Source of the DNA: Enterocloster bolteae
Lineage (GTDB): Bacteria > Bacillota > Clostridia > Lachnospirales > Lachnospiraceae
Length of the DNA stretch: 64,000 nt
Direction of reading: 5' to 3'
Assembly: GCF_002234575.2 (NCBI RefSeq)
Contig: NZ_CP022464.2
Coordinates: 2,852,001-2,916,000, forward strand
Shown here in pieces: positions 17,557 to 26,042 of this stretch (within the stretch, counting starts at the first letter, position 1; the number at the start of each line of letters is the position of its first letter). The notes under the pieces are model-generated. The model searched no databases and was not told where the DNA came from. It saw only the letters and a list, made by a program, of their open reading frames with translations. A program made the position numbers and the translations under genes.

Positions 17557-18441
17557 ATGGCACTTTTTGAAGGAGCAGGTGTAGCACTGGTGACCCCGTT
17601 TAAGGAAAACGGTGAAGTGAATTACGAAAAACTGGAGGAGATCGTAGAAGAGCAGATTGCAGGAGGCACAGACGCCATCATTGCCTGCGGTACCACAGGC
17701 GAAGCCTCCACCATGACCCATGAAGAACATCTGGATGTGATTGAGTACATCTGCAGGGTGACAAAGAAACGGATTCCTGTGGTTGCAGGAACCGGCTCAA
17801 ACTGTACGGAGACAGCTGTCTATCTCTCTGCAGAGGCAGAAAAAAGAGGGGCGGACGGGCTTCTTCTGGTGTCTCCATATTATAACAAGGCTACCCAGAA
17901 GGGACTTATGGCCCATTTTACGGCTGTTGCGGACGCTGTAAAGATTCCCGTTATCCTCTATAATATACCGGGCAGGACAGGCGTCACCATTAAGCCTGAG
18001 ACCATTGCGGCCCTGTGCAGGGACGTGGATAATATTGTGGGTGTAAAGGAGGCCAGCGGCAACTTTTCAGCCATTGCCACTCTTATGAGCCTGTCTGACG
18101 GCAAGGTGGATTTGTACTCAGGCAACGATGACCAGATTGTGCCCCTTCTCTCTCTGGGAGGCAAGGGTGTTATCTCCGTGCTGTCCAATGTGGCTCCACG
18201 CCAGACCCACGACATCTGCGCTTCCTACTTTGCGGGGGATGTTAAGACCAGCGCCGCCCTTCAGTTAAAGGCCATTCCGCTGATTACAGAGCTTTTTAGC
18301 GAGGTAAACCCCATTCCTGTAAAGGCGGCTATGAACATGATGGGCAAGGGAGTGGGACCTCTGCGCATGCCTTTGACTGAGATGGAGCCCCAGAATCAGG
18401 AGAAGCTTAAGAAGGCCATGACAGCTTACGGCATCCTGTAG
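17557..18441 (+). CDS. dapA: 4-Hydroxy-tetrahydrodipicolinate synthase
   Basis: DapA (294 residues) condenses pyruvate with aspartate semialdehyde in lysine and diaminopimelate synthesis; in this spore former the product also feeds dipicolinate. Catalytic features are all present: Thr46-Thr47 in CGTTGEA, Tyr135 in LYNIPGRTG and the Schiff-base Lys164 in GVKEASGN. The start at 17557 (MALFEGAG) follows AAGGAG by 11 bases; the upstream ATT extension is not needed. Expression is under the lysine riboswitch just upstream. dapB follows 29 bases later in the same direction. Length matches the usual 290-300 residues. Confidence 0.97.
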   Translation: MALFEGAGVALVTPFKENGEVNYEKLEEIVEEQIAGGTDAIIACGTTGEASTMTHEEHLDVIEYICRVTKKRIPVVAGTGSNCTETAVYLSAEAEKRGADGLLLVSPYYNKATQKGLMAHFTAVADAVKIPVILYNIPGRTGVTIKPETIAALCRDVDNIVGVKEASGNFSAIATLMSLSDGKVDLYSGNDDQIVPLLSLGGKGVISVLSNVAPRQTHDICASYFAGDVKTSAALQLKAIPLITELFSEVNPIPVKAAMNMMGKGVGPLRMPLTEMEPQNQEKLKKAMTAYGIL

Positions 18442-18470
18442 GGAAGATTCCGGGAAAGGACGGTATACCA

Positions 18471-19229
18471 ATGGTAAAGATGATAATGCACGGCTGCTGC
18501 GGGGCCATGGGACATGTAATTACGGGACTGGCGGCAGAAGACGGGGAGATCCGGATTGTGGCAGGTATTGATGTACGGGAGGGAACGGATTTAGGATATC
18601 CCGTGTTCCCGTCCCTGGACCAGTGCAGTGTGGAGGCGGACGTGATTGTAGATTTTGCGTCTCCAAAGGCAGTGGACGGGCTTCTGGCTTACAGCTGCAG
18701 AGAGCAGGTTCCCGTGGTCCTCTGTACCACCGGGCTCTCCGGGGAGCAGCTTGCGGCAGTGGAAAAGGCCAGCCAGGTGACGGCAATCCTGCGTTCTGCC
18801 AACATGTCCCTGGGAGTAAACCTGCTGCTCAAACTGGTAAGTGACGCGGCCAGGATACTGGCAGGATCCGGTTTTGACATGGAAATCGTGGAAAAGCACC
18901 ACAACCAGAAAGTGGACGCGCCCAGCGGCACAGCCCTGGCCCTGGCAGATTCCATGAACCAGGCCATGGACGGGCAGTATGCCTATACCTGTGACAGGAG
19001 TACCAGACGGGAAAAGAGAAATCCCAAAGAAATCGGAATTTCGTCTGTCAGAGGCGGTTCCATCGTGGGCGAGCACGACGTAATATTTGCGGGCAGGGAC
19101 GAGGTGCTTACCTTAAGCCACACCGCATATTCCAAGGCTATTTTCGCCAAAGGCGCCCTGGAGGCAGCCAAATTCCTGGCCGGTAAGAAGCCGGGCATGT
19201 ACTCCATGACGGACGTGGTGGATTTATAA
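18471..19229 (+). CDS. dapB: 4-Hydroxy-tetrahydrodipicolinate reductase
   Basis: This 252-residue enzyme reduces the DapA product with NAD(P)H. The N-terminal Rossmann stretch MVKMIMHGCCGAMGH is a variant of the usual GAxGxMG motif. Downstream are VDFASPKAV, the catalytic EKHHNQKVDAPSGTAL block with its His-His and Lys, and the C-terminal SHTAYSKAIFAKGALEAA helix region. It is co-directional with dapA and probably on the same riboswitch-controlled transcript. No terminator is evident between the two. The gene is complete. Confidence 0.95.
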   Translation: MVKMIMHGCCGAMGHVITGLAAEDGEIRIVAGIDVREGTDLGYPVFPSLDQCSVEADVIVDFASPKAVDGLLAYSCREQVPVVLCTTGLSGEQLAAVEKASQVTAILRSANMSLGVNLLLKLVSDAARILAGSGFDMEIVEKHHNQKVDAPSGTALALADSMNQAMDGQYAYTCDRSTRREKRNPKEIGISSVRGGSIVGEHDVIFAGRDEVLTLSHTAYSKAIFAKGALEAAKFLAGKKPGMYSMTDVVDL

Positions 19230-19319
19230 CAGATTTTTCCAGAAAAGGCAGGAAGTTCCACCATAATCCATTCTCCTAACGCACATAATATAGGTAGAAA
19301 ACGAAAGGAGAATGCTATT

Positions 19320-19652
19320 ATGAAAAAAATCAGACCTGCAATTTTTGCAATGCTGCTGCTCATCATGGTTATGTCTGTTACGGCCTGCGGAAGCAATAAC
19401 TCCAATACACAGTCCTCAACAGGTGCCAGCCAGAATTCATCCTCAGCAGCCACATCCACCAGTACCTCATCCCAGGAAACAACAGGGATGGAGACATCTT
19501 CCATGGAAACGGAAGGGGACGGCATCATTGACGGACTTATGAATGACGTGGAGAAGGGCGCAAATGACGTTAAGGACGGCGTGGATGATATTACAGGCGA
19601 ATCCAACACGGTCAATGAGAGCGGCACCAACAATACAACAGAGGCCAGATAG
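19320..19652 (+). CDS. Small secreted lipoprotein
   Basis: This 110-residue protein has a lipoprotein signal peptide: a basic start (MKKIRPAIF), a hydrophobic core and lipobox SVTAC with Cys23. The mature part is low-complexity, rich in serine, threonine and asparagine, with an acidic segment IDGLMNDVEKGANDVKDGVD. It would be anchored to the outer face of the membrane. I do not recognise a named family; similar Ser/Thr-rich small lipoproteins are common in Clostridia. AAAGGAG precedes the ATG. It lies 90 bases after dapB but its link to lysine synthesis is doubtful. Confidence 0.75.
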   Translation: MKKIRPAIFAMLLLIMVMSVTACGSNNSNTQSSTGASQNSSSAATSTSTSSQETTGMETSSMETEGDGIIDGLMNDVEKGANDVKDGVDDITGESNTVNESGTNNTTEAR

Positions 19653-19801
19653 TAAATTGCTGTCAAAGCCTGAATATGGACCCTTTCTATGCCAAGGACG
19701 GCTGGAGAGGGTCCATCTGCGTAAAAACCAGGAGATGGATCTTGAAGAGCACCCTGTAAAGTATTATAATCAGTTCATGGACAGACGGGGAAGGAGATTG
19801 A

Positions 19802-20170
19802 TTGGAGTACATAAGCAGGCGTATGCGCCGCCTGAGAAAGATGCGCCGCAGGGCAGTAAGATTCTGGCGGGAAAGCTGCCCGTCTGTCAGGCGCAGAAAG
19901 CGTCTCATTAGAGGAGTCCTGTTCCTTCTGGCTGCCGGTACCATGGCCTGGGCTAAAACCGGCCGGGGCATGATATCCTGGGTCCGGGAGCAGATACCGT
20001 ATATGGAACGGATTGAGGAGAGCGGTCCGGTCAGGGCTGCGGACCAGGATGGCATGACATCAGTGAAGCGGGGATTTACCATTCGTCTGGATGAAAAGAA
20101 AATCCACATATTCCAGGTGGAGGAAGGGTATGAGGACCGTGAGACAGCCATAGATTCAGGGAGTGATTAG
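19802..20170 (+). CDS. Small basic membrane protein, unknown
   Basis: The frame gives 122 residues from TTG 19802, with AAGGAG 6 bases before it. The N-terminal 35 residues are very rich in arginine, then a single hydrophobic helix GVLFLLAAGTMAWA, and a polar C-terminal domain (EKKIHIFQVEEGYEDRE). One-pass topology with the arginine-rich part inside is likely. I do not recognise it. An overlapping frame 19543-19911 is arginine/proline-rich and looks like a shadow. The TTG start lowers certainty. Confidence 0.5.
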   Translation: MEYISRRMRRLRKMRRRAVRFWRESCPSVRRRKRLIRGVLFLLAAGTMAWAKTGRGMISWVREQIPYMERIEESGPVRAADQDGMTSVKRGFTIRLDEKKIHIFQVEEGYEDRETAIDSGSD

Positions 20171-20213
20171 CGGGACAGAGGACATTCATTAGGAATTTTA
20201 ATGATTGCCATGC

Positions 20214-20242
20214 TTGTATTCAAGGACATTGTGTATTATAAT
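20214..20242 (+). promoter_or_regulatory. Sigma-A promoter of purC
   Basis: TTGTAT (20214-20219), 17 bases, TATAAT (20237-20242), about 90 bases before purC. No purine riboswitch signature was seen in the leader. Confidence 0.65.
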
Positions 20243-20330
20243 TTCTTCTGAAATGGTATTCTTTTATAGCGTCAGCTTATAAATCTATATCGCAACCATA
20301 CGAATATAAGAAAAGGACAGGTGGATACCC

Positions 20331-21038
20331 ATGGAAAAGAAAGAGATGCTCTACGAAGGAAAGGCTAAGAAGGTTTACACAACGGAGGACCCGGACGTGT
20401 TAATCGTGTCCTACAAGGATGATGCAACCGCATTCAACGGTCTTAAAAAGGGAACCATTGTTGGAAAGGGCGCCATCAACAACCGTATGACCAACTTCAT
20501 TTTCAAGAAGCTGGAGGAGAAGGGGGTACCTACCCACCTGGTAGAAGAATTAAATGACAGGGAAACCGCTGTGAAGAAAGTGGAGATTGTACCTTTGGAG
20601 GTAATCATCCGCAACTACTCTGCGGGCAGCTTTGCCAAGAAAATGGGAATGGAGGAAGGCATCAAGTTCAAATGCCCGACTCTGGAATTCAGCTATAAGA
20701 ACGACGACCTGGGCGACCCGTTTATCAACAGCTATTACGCGCTGGCTCTGGGACTTGCCACCCAGGAAGAGATTGACGATATCACCGAATATGCGTTTAA
20801 AGTAAACGAAGTGCTGCAGGAATATTTTGGCGGACTGAACATTGACCTGATTGATTTCAAGATAGAGTTTGGCCGCTATCACGGCAAGGTTATCCTGGCT
20901 GACGAGATTTCTCCTGATACATGCCGTCTCTGGGATAAGGATACCCATGAGAAGCTGGACAAGGACAGATTCAGAAGAGACCTGGGCAATGTAGAGGATG
21001 CATACGAAGAAGTATTCCGCAGACTGGGTATCCAGTAA
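20331..21038 (+). CDS. purC: SAICAR synthetase
   Basis: PurC (235 residues) joins aspartate to CAIR in purine synthesis, using ATP. Family motifs are LYEGKAKKVYTT at the N-terminus, YKDDATAFNG, the RNYSAGSFAKKMG block, KNDDLGDPFIN and the DFKIEFGR and LADEISPDTCRLWD region that binds the substrate. Length is standard for the bacterial form. It is first of a purC-purF-purB set in one direction but is followed by a hairpin pair, so part of the transcripts probably end after it. Confidence 0.96.
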   Translation: MEKKEMLYEGKAKKVYTTEDPDVLIVSYKDDATAFNGLKKGTIVGKGAINNRMTNFIFKKLEEKGVPTHLVEELNDRETAVKKVEIVPLEVIIRNYSAGSFAKKMGMEEGIKFKCPTLEFSYKNDDLGDPFINSYYALALGLATQEEIDDITEYAFKVNEVLQEYFGGLNIDLIDFKIEFGRYHGKVILADEISPDTCRLWDKDTHEKLDKDRFRRDLGNVEDAYEEVFRRLGIQ

Positions 21039-21077
21039 ACCGGACCGGAAGGTTTGACGCGGACAAATTAAGATACA

Positions 21078-21121
21078 ACGCCTGGGCATGATTACCCAGG
21101 CGTTCCCTTCTTTGAGAAGGG
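21078..21121 (+). terminator. Hairpin pair after purC
   Basis: ACGCCTGGG (21078-21086) pairs with CCCAGGCGT (21095-21103); directly behind, CCCTTC and GAAGGG (21105-21121) form a second small hairpin. The T-run is short, so termination may be partial, or the second stem may act as an alternative structure. Confidence 0.55.
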
Positions 21122-21202
21122 AAGCTATAATCAGCACCGCGTTGTTATCAGTACAGAGCGGTATGAAACTGGCAGCCTGACACACAGAAAGGACATGACT
21201 TC

Positions 21203-22651
21203 ATGAATCAGAACCTGATGGATTTTGATATTGGGGCGGATAAACTGCGTGAGGAGTGCGGGGTTTTCGGGATGTATGATTTTGATGGGAACGATGTGGT
21301 CCGGACCATATACTATGGGCTTTTTGCCCTGCAGCACCGGGGACAGGAAAGCTGCGGTATAGCGGTGAGCGACACAGAAGGGCCCAAGGGGAAGGCGGCG
21401 GTCCATAAGGGGATGGGCCTTTGCAACGAGGTATTTACACCGGAGGTGCTGGAAGGATTAAGGGGCAATATAGGAGTAGGCCATGTGCGGTATTCCACGG
21501 CCGGCAGCAGCACAAGGGAAAATGCACAGCCGTTGGTGCTTAATTATGTAAAAGGAATCCTGGGGCTGGCCCACAACGGCAACCTGGTCAATGCGCCTGA
21601 GCTGCGCCATGAGCTGGAGTACACAGGGGCTATTTTCCAGACTACCATTGACTCGGAGGTTATTGCCTACCACATAGCCAGGGCCAGGATTCATACCCAT
21701 AATGTGGAGAGCGCGGTGGCCGCAGCCATGAAGAAGCTTAAGGGAGCCTACTCCCTGGTAATAATGAGTCCCCGCAAGCTGATTGGAGCAAGGGATCCCA
21801 TGGGGTTCAAGCCCCTGTGTATCGGCAAACGGGATAATGCCTACATCCTGGCATCAGAGACATGTGCCCTGGAGACCATTGGGGCTGAATTTGTCCGGGA
21901 TGTGGATCCGGGGGAAATCGTGACCATCACGAAAGACGGCATTTCCTCCGATAAGGGGATGTGCCTGTCCGACCCTTCCGGAGAAGCCAGATGTATCTTT
22001 GAGTATATTTATTTTGCCAGACCGGACAGTGTTTTTGACGGAGTCAGCGTTTATAAGGCCAGGATTCAGGCCGGCCGGTTCCTGGCAGCGGATTCACCGG
22101 TGGAGGCAGACCTGGTGGTGGGAGTGCCTGAATCCGGCAACGCGGCGGCTCTGGGCTATGCCATGGAATCCGGGATTCCATACGGAACTGCTTTTGTGAA
22201 GAATTCCTATGTGGGAAGGACTTTTATCAAGCCAAAGCAGAGCAGCAGGGAGTCTGCTGTACGCATCAAACTCAATGTGCTGAAGGAGGCGGTGAGCGGA
22301 AAGAGAGTCATTATGATAGATGATTCCATTGTCCGTGGAACCACCAGCGCTCTGATTGTGAAGATGCTGCGGGATGCGGGTGCCAGGGAGGTCCATGTGA
22401 GGATCAGTGCTCCGCCGTTTTTACACCCCTGTTATTTTGGAACGGATATTCCGTCGGAGGACCAGCTCATTGCCCATGGAAGGACTGTGGATGAAGTGAG
22501 GCAAATCATTGGGGCGGACACCCTTTCCTTTTTAAGACAGGAGCGGCTTTCCCAGATGGCATCTGAAAGGCCTGTCTGCACCGCATGTTTTACAGGGGAT
22601 TACCCTATGGAGCCGCCTTCCGGGGACATCCGGGGAAGTTATGAGAAATAG
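21203..22651 (+). CDS. purF: Amidophosphoribosyltransferase
   Basis: The 482-residue enzyme catalyses the first step of purine synthesis, PRPP plus glutamine to phosphoribosylamine. A short N-terminal extension precedes the class II glutaminase Cys19 in EECGVFGMYD, which suggests propeptide removal as in the Bacillus type. Further motifs: YYGLFALQHRGQES, GHVRYSTAG, and the PRPP-binding loop VIMIDDSIVRGTTS. The C-terminal CTACFTGDYP is a typical cysteine pair of the iron-sulfur containing form. It lies in line with purC and purB. Confidence 0.96.
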   Translation: MNQNLMDFDIGADKLREECGVFGMYDFDGNDVVRTIYYGLFALQHRGQESCGIAVSDTEGPKGKAAVHKGMGLCNEVFTPEVLEGLRGNIGVGHVRYSTAGSSTRENAQPLVLNYVKGILGLAHNGNLVNAPELRHELEYTGAIFQTTIDSEVIAYHIARARIHTHNVESAVAAAMKKLKGAYSLVIMSPRKLIGARDPMGFKPLCIGKRDNAYILASETCALETIGAEFVRDVDPGEIVTITKDGISSDKGMCLSDPSGEARCIFEYIYFARPDSVFDGVSVYKARIQAGRFLAADSPVEADLVVGVPESGNAAALGYAMESGIPYGTAFVKNSYVGRTFIKPKQSSRESAVRIKLNVLKEAVSGKRVIMIDDSIVRGTTSALIVKMLRDAGAREVHVRISAPPFLHPCYFGTDIPSEDQLIAHGRTVDEVRQIIGADTLSFLRQERLSQMASERPVCTACFTGDYPMEPPSGDIRGSYEK

Positions 22652-22725
22652 GCCCGGGCATTTAAAAAAGCAATTGTATATGATATGATAGAAAACATGA
22701 AATCAATGAATACGGAGGATATGAC

Positions 22726-24162
22726 ATGAGTGACCACGACAGATACGTAAGCCCTCTTTCCGAGCGCTATGCCAGCAGGGAGATGCAGTACATCTTCTCG
22801 CCTGATATGAAGTTTTGTACCTGGAGAAAGCTCTGGATTGCGCTGGCTGAGACAGAGAAGGAGCTGGGGCTTTCCATCACGGACGAGCAGATAGAGGAAC
22901 TGAAGGCCCATTCAGAGGATATCAATTATGATGTGGCTAAGGCCAGGGAGAAGGAAGTCCGCCATGATGTCATGAGCCATGTCTATGCCTACGGTGTACA
23001 GTGCCCTAAGGCAAAGGGAATCATTCATCTGGGTGCTACCTCCTGTTACGTGGGAGATAATACGGATATTATCATCATGACTGAGGCCCTGAAGCTGGTG
23101 AGGAAGAAACTGCTCAACGTGCTGGCGGAGCTGTCCGGGTTCGCTGAAAAATACAAGGATCTGCCCACACTTGCGTTCACCCACTTCCAGCCGGCCCAGC
23201 CAACCACGGTTGGTAAACGCGCCACCCTGTGGATGATGGAGCTTAAGCTGGACCTGGATGACCTGGATTACCTTATCGGCTCCATGCGCCTTCTGGGTTC
23301 CAAGGGAACCACCGGCACCCAGGCCAGCTTCCTGGAGCTTTTTGACGGAGATCATGAGAAATGCCGCCGTCTGGATGCAAGGATTGCAGAGAAGATGGGA
23401 TTTGAGGGCTGCTATCCTGTATCAGGCCAGACGTATTCCCGGAAGGTGGACAGCCGTGTTATAAGTGTCCTGGCAGGGATTGCCCAGAGCGCCCACAAGT
23501 TTTCCAATGACATCCGTCTTCTCCAGCACCTGAAGGAAGTGGAGGAGCCCTTTGAGAAGAAGCAAATCGGTTCATCCGCCATGGCATATAAGAGGAATCC
23601 CATGCGCAGCGAGCGCATTGCCTCCCTGGCCAACTATGTGATGAGCGATATGATGAATCCCATGCTGGTGGCGTCCACCCAGTGGTTTGAGAGAACCCTG
23701 GACGACTCAGCCAACAAGAGACTTTCCGTACCGGAAGGTTTTCTGGCAGTGGACGGTATCCTGGACCTGTACCTGAACGTGGTGGACGGCCTGGTGGTAT
23801 ATCCCAAGGTCATTGAAAAGCACCTGATGGCGGAGCTTCCCTTTATGGCCACAGAGAATATTATGATGGACGCGGTAAAGGCAGGAGGCGACCGTCAGGA
23901 ACTCCATGAGCGGATTCGCGAGCTGTCCATGGAGGCGGGAAGAAATGTGAAGGAAAAGGGCCTGGATAACAACCTCCTGGAGCTGATAGCAGCTGACCCT
24001 GCCTTCAATCTTTCCCTGGATGAACTGAAAAAGACCATGGATCCGTCCCGTTATGTGGGCCGTTCACCAAAGCAGGTGGAGGAATTTCTGGAAGAGGTTA
24101 TTAAGCCGCTTCTTGAGGAGAATGAGGGAGAGCTTGGGTTGACAGCGCAGATTAATGTCTGA
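22726..24162 (+). CDS. purB: Adenylosuccinate lyase
   Basis: PurB (478 residues) acts twice in purine synthesis, splitting fumarate from SAICAR and from adenylosuccinate. The fumarase/aspartase superfamily marks are present: HDVMSHVYAYG, GATSCYVGDNTD, the catalytic TLAFTHFQPAQPTTVGKR block and the flexible signature loop GSSAMAYKRNPMRSERI. The gene starts 74 bases after purF. The terminal bases of this gene contain a good promoter for the next, unrelated gene. Confidence 0.96.
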   Translation: MSDHDRYVSPLSERYASREMQYIFSPDMKFCTWRKLWIALAETEKELGLSITDEQIEELKAHSEDINYDVAKAREKEVRHDVMSHVYAYGVQCPKAKGIIHLGATSCYVGDNTDIIIMTEALKLVRKKLLNVLAELSGFAEKYKDLPTLAFTHFQPAQPTTVGKRATLWMMELKLDLDDLDYLIGSMRLLGSKGTTGTQASFLELFDGDHEKCRRLDARIAEKMGFEGCYPVSGQTYSRKVDSRVISVLAGIAQSAHKFSNDIRLLQHLKEVEEPFEKKQIGSSAMAYKRNPMRSERIASLANYVMSDMMNPMLVASTQWFERTLDDSANKRLSVPEGFLAVDGILDLYLNVVDGLVVYPKVIEKHLMAELPFMATENIMMDAVKAGGDRQELHERIRELSMEAGRNVKEKGLDNNLLELIAADPAFNLSLDELKKTMDPSRYVGRSPKQVEEFLEEVIKPLLEENEGELGLTAQINV

Positions 24163-24168
24163 TATATT
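24139..24168 (+). promoter_or_regulatory. Promoter inside the purB 3' end, for the DUF11 gene
   Basis: TTGACA (24139-24144), 18 bases, TATATT (24163-24168). Confidence 0.5.
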
Positions 24169-24182
24169 AGGAACACTCTGTT

Positions 24183-24222
24183 CCCGCTTACATATGATGT
24201 ATTAAAATCATAATAAGCGGGG
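24183..24222 (+). promoter_or_regulatory. Hairpin abutting the DUF11 ribosome binding site
   Basis: CCCGCTTA (24183-24190) pairs with TAAGCGGG (24214-24221); the 3' arm runs straight into GGTGAGG, the likely ribosome site of the GTG start at 24232. The stem could limit initiation or act as a purB processing site. Confidence 0.45.
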
Positions 24223-24231
24223 TGAGGAAAC

Positions 24232-24612
24232 GTGGCTCTAATAAATAAGCTTGATAATACTGCCAGCGTAACATATGGCGGTAATCCTATCAACAGCAAT
24301 ACTGTTTCAACGGTTTTGCTTCTCGCGCCAACGCTGCTTAAAGCGGTAGACAAGCTTACCGCCAGTATTGGCGATACCTTAACTTATACGGTTACAGTGA
24401 CAAATGTGGGACTGAACGCTTTGACAAACTTGCCGTTCACGGATACAATTCCGGCGGGCGCCACCTTTGTGGCAGGTTCATTTACTGTGAATGGCGCTGC
24501 CGCCACACCAACGGTTACCAGTAATACGCTGACATACACTATTCCCAATATAGCATCCCTTGGAACAGCCAGTATCCAGTTTCAAGTTAAGGTTGTGGGA
24601 GGTACCACCTGA
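24232..24612 (+). CDS. Single DUF11-domain protein
   Basis: This 126-residue protein consists almost wholly of one DUF11 beta-sandwich: DTLTYTVTVTNVGLNALTNL, FTDTIPAGATFVAGSFTVNG and LGTASIQFQVKVV. DUF11 domains usually occur as repeats in large surface proteins with a signal peptide; here there is neither signal, membrane helix nor wall anchor. The N-terminus LINKLDNTASVTYGGNPINS resembles the inter-domain link of such proteins. The start is GTG 24232. It may be a stand-alone structural protein, perhaps spore or surface associated, or a fragment that kept its own expression signals. Confidence 0.7.
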   Translation: MALINKLDNTASVTYGGNPINSNTVSTVLLLAPTLLKAVDKLTASIGDTLTYTVTVTNVGLNALTNLPFTDTIPAGATFVAGSFTVNGAAATPTVTSNTLTYTIPNIASLGTASIQFQVKVVGGTT

Positions 24613-24933
24613 TAGTTATCAGATACTTTATTATATTGATTTGGATGATTTTCTCTGCGCATATCACCGGCCTGTTATGTTCCTGGTCTGCCTTTTCGGG
24701 TACGGGAGCAGATGTTTCGTAAAATGGTCCGGCCGTGATGTATTCAGTGATTGGGTATACGTAAGTTCATATAGTATGTTTGACTGCTCTCCATAGATAC
24801 TGCATCTGTGGGGAGCAAATTTGTTTTAGGGGTTGCCGGCGCTGTTTCAGATTCACATTTCTTCTGTTTTGTGCTATGATATCCATAATAATTAATTCTG
24901 AATATATTATCTTTCGATAAGGAGTACTTATGG
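24613..24933. other. Intergenic region with a terminator-like hairpin
   Basis: No credible gene. GCTCTCC and GGGGAGC (about 24785-24822) form a stem followed by AAATTTGTTTT, a plausible terminator for the DUF11 transcript. The bases just before the LysR gene hold AT-rich sequence suitable for a promoter, but no clear pair of boxes. Confidence 0.5.
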
Positions 24934-25854
24934 ATGAATGTGAACTTTGAATACTATAAAGTATTTTACCATGTGTGCGCCCACGGCAGTCTTACAGCTG
25001 CCGCCCAGGAGCTGTGTATCTCCCAGCCGGCTGTAAGCCAGGCTGTGCGGCAGTTGGAAAAGGAAGCCGGGACAAAGCTGTTCTTCCGCACTTCCAAAGG
25101 TGTGCAGCTGACCCGGGAAGGGGAGCTTCTATACCACTATGTAAAGCCTGGAGTGGAGGAGCTGCTGGAAGGCGGGAAGATGCTGGAGCGGATGCTGAAT
25201 ATGGATGTGGGGGAAGTGCGGATTGGAGCCAGCGATATGACGCTGCAGTTTTATCTTCTTCCTTATCTGGAACAGTTCCACCGGGAATATCCCAAGATTA
25301 AGGTGAATGTTACCAATGCGCCCACCCCGGAAACCATCAAAAGCCTGGAAGAGGGCAGAATTGATTTTGGAGTCGTGACCTCCCCCTTTACCAGCAGAGG
25401 GACTGTCAGACAGTTTCAGGTCAAGGCCATACGCAATGTTTTCATAGCGGGCAGCAGCTTCCGGGAATTGGAAGGGCGCAAGCTGGAGTACAAGGAGCTG
25501 GAAGCCTTTCCGTGTATAGCGCTGGAAAAGAACACAAGCACCAGAACCTTTATGGACGCCTTTCTGGCACAGCAGGGAACACTGCTTAAGCCGGAATTTG
25601 AGCTGGCCATCAGCGATATGATTGTGCAGTTTGCCAGGCGCAACATGGGGATCGGGTGCGTCATGGAGGGATTTGCGGAGGATGCCATAATGAGAGGCGA
25701 GGTATTCCGGCTCAAATTCAAACAAGAGATGCCTCTCCGGCACATGTGCGTGGTAACGGGAGAGTCCAGCCTGATTTCCGTGCCGGGGCGCAGGCTGTTA
25801 GATATGATGGCCTGCGATCAGGCGGCGGCTGAGCAGCCGGCCGGCGGCAGATAA
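24934..25854 (+). CDS. LysR-family transcriptional regulator
   Basis: The 306-residue regulator begins with the classic winged helix-turn-helix: YYKVFYHVCAHGSLTAAAQE, LCISQPAVSQAVRQLEKEAG and LFFRTSKGVQLTREG. The effector domain follows, with GEVRIGASDMTLQFYLLPYL and the second-lobe GIGCVMEGFAEDA segment. LysR proteins bind DNA as tetramers and respond to small molecules. No divergent target gene is adjacent, so the regulon cannot be inferred from context; purA follows in the same direction. Confidence 0.92.
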   Translation: MNVNFEYYKVFYHVCAHGSLTAAAQELCISQPAVSQAVRQLEKEAGTKLFFRTSKGVQLTREGELLYHYVKPGVEELLEGGKMLERMLNMDVGEVRIGASDMTLQFYLLPYLEQFHREYPKIKVNVTNAPTPETIKSLEEGRIDFGVVTSPFTSRGTVRQFQVKAIRNVFIAGSSFRELEGRKLEYKELEAFPCIALEKNTSTRTFMDAFLAQQGTLLKPEFELAISDMIVQFARRNMGIGCVMEGFAEDAIMRGEVFRLKFKQEMPLRHMCVVTGESSLISVPGRRLLDMMACDQAAAEQPAGGR

Positions 25855-26042
25855 TAGAAAATGAGCCTTCTTCAGAAAAAGGACATAAGCAATACTTATG
25901 GAAAACATAATAAATAACGTCTTTACTTATGGTATAGGTTGTAGTAAATTAGGTAAGGATAAGATACACAGGAATGCGTGTCCATCCTTTCATGAACTGC
26001 AAATGAGCATTGAACGGGAGATACCCGAAGGAGGATTTTAGT

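Noticed and set aside
20171..20330. Purine riboswitch before purC
   Set aside because: The conserved guanine/adenine aptamer core sequences are not present; only a promoter is supported.
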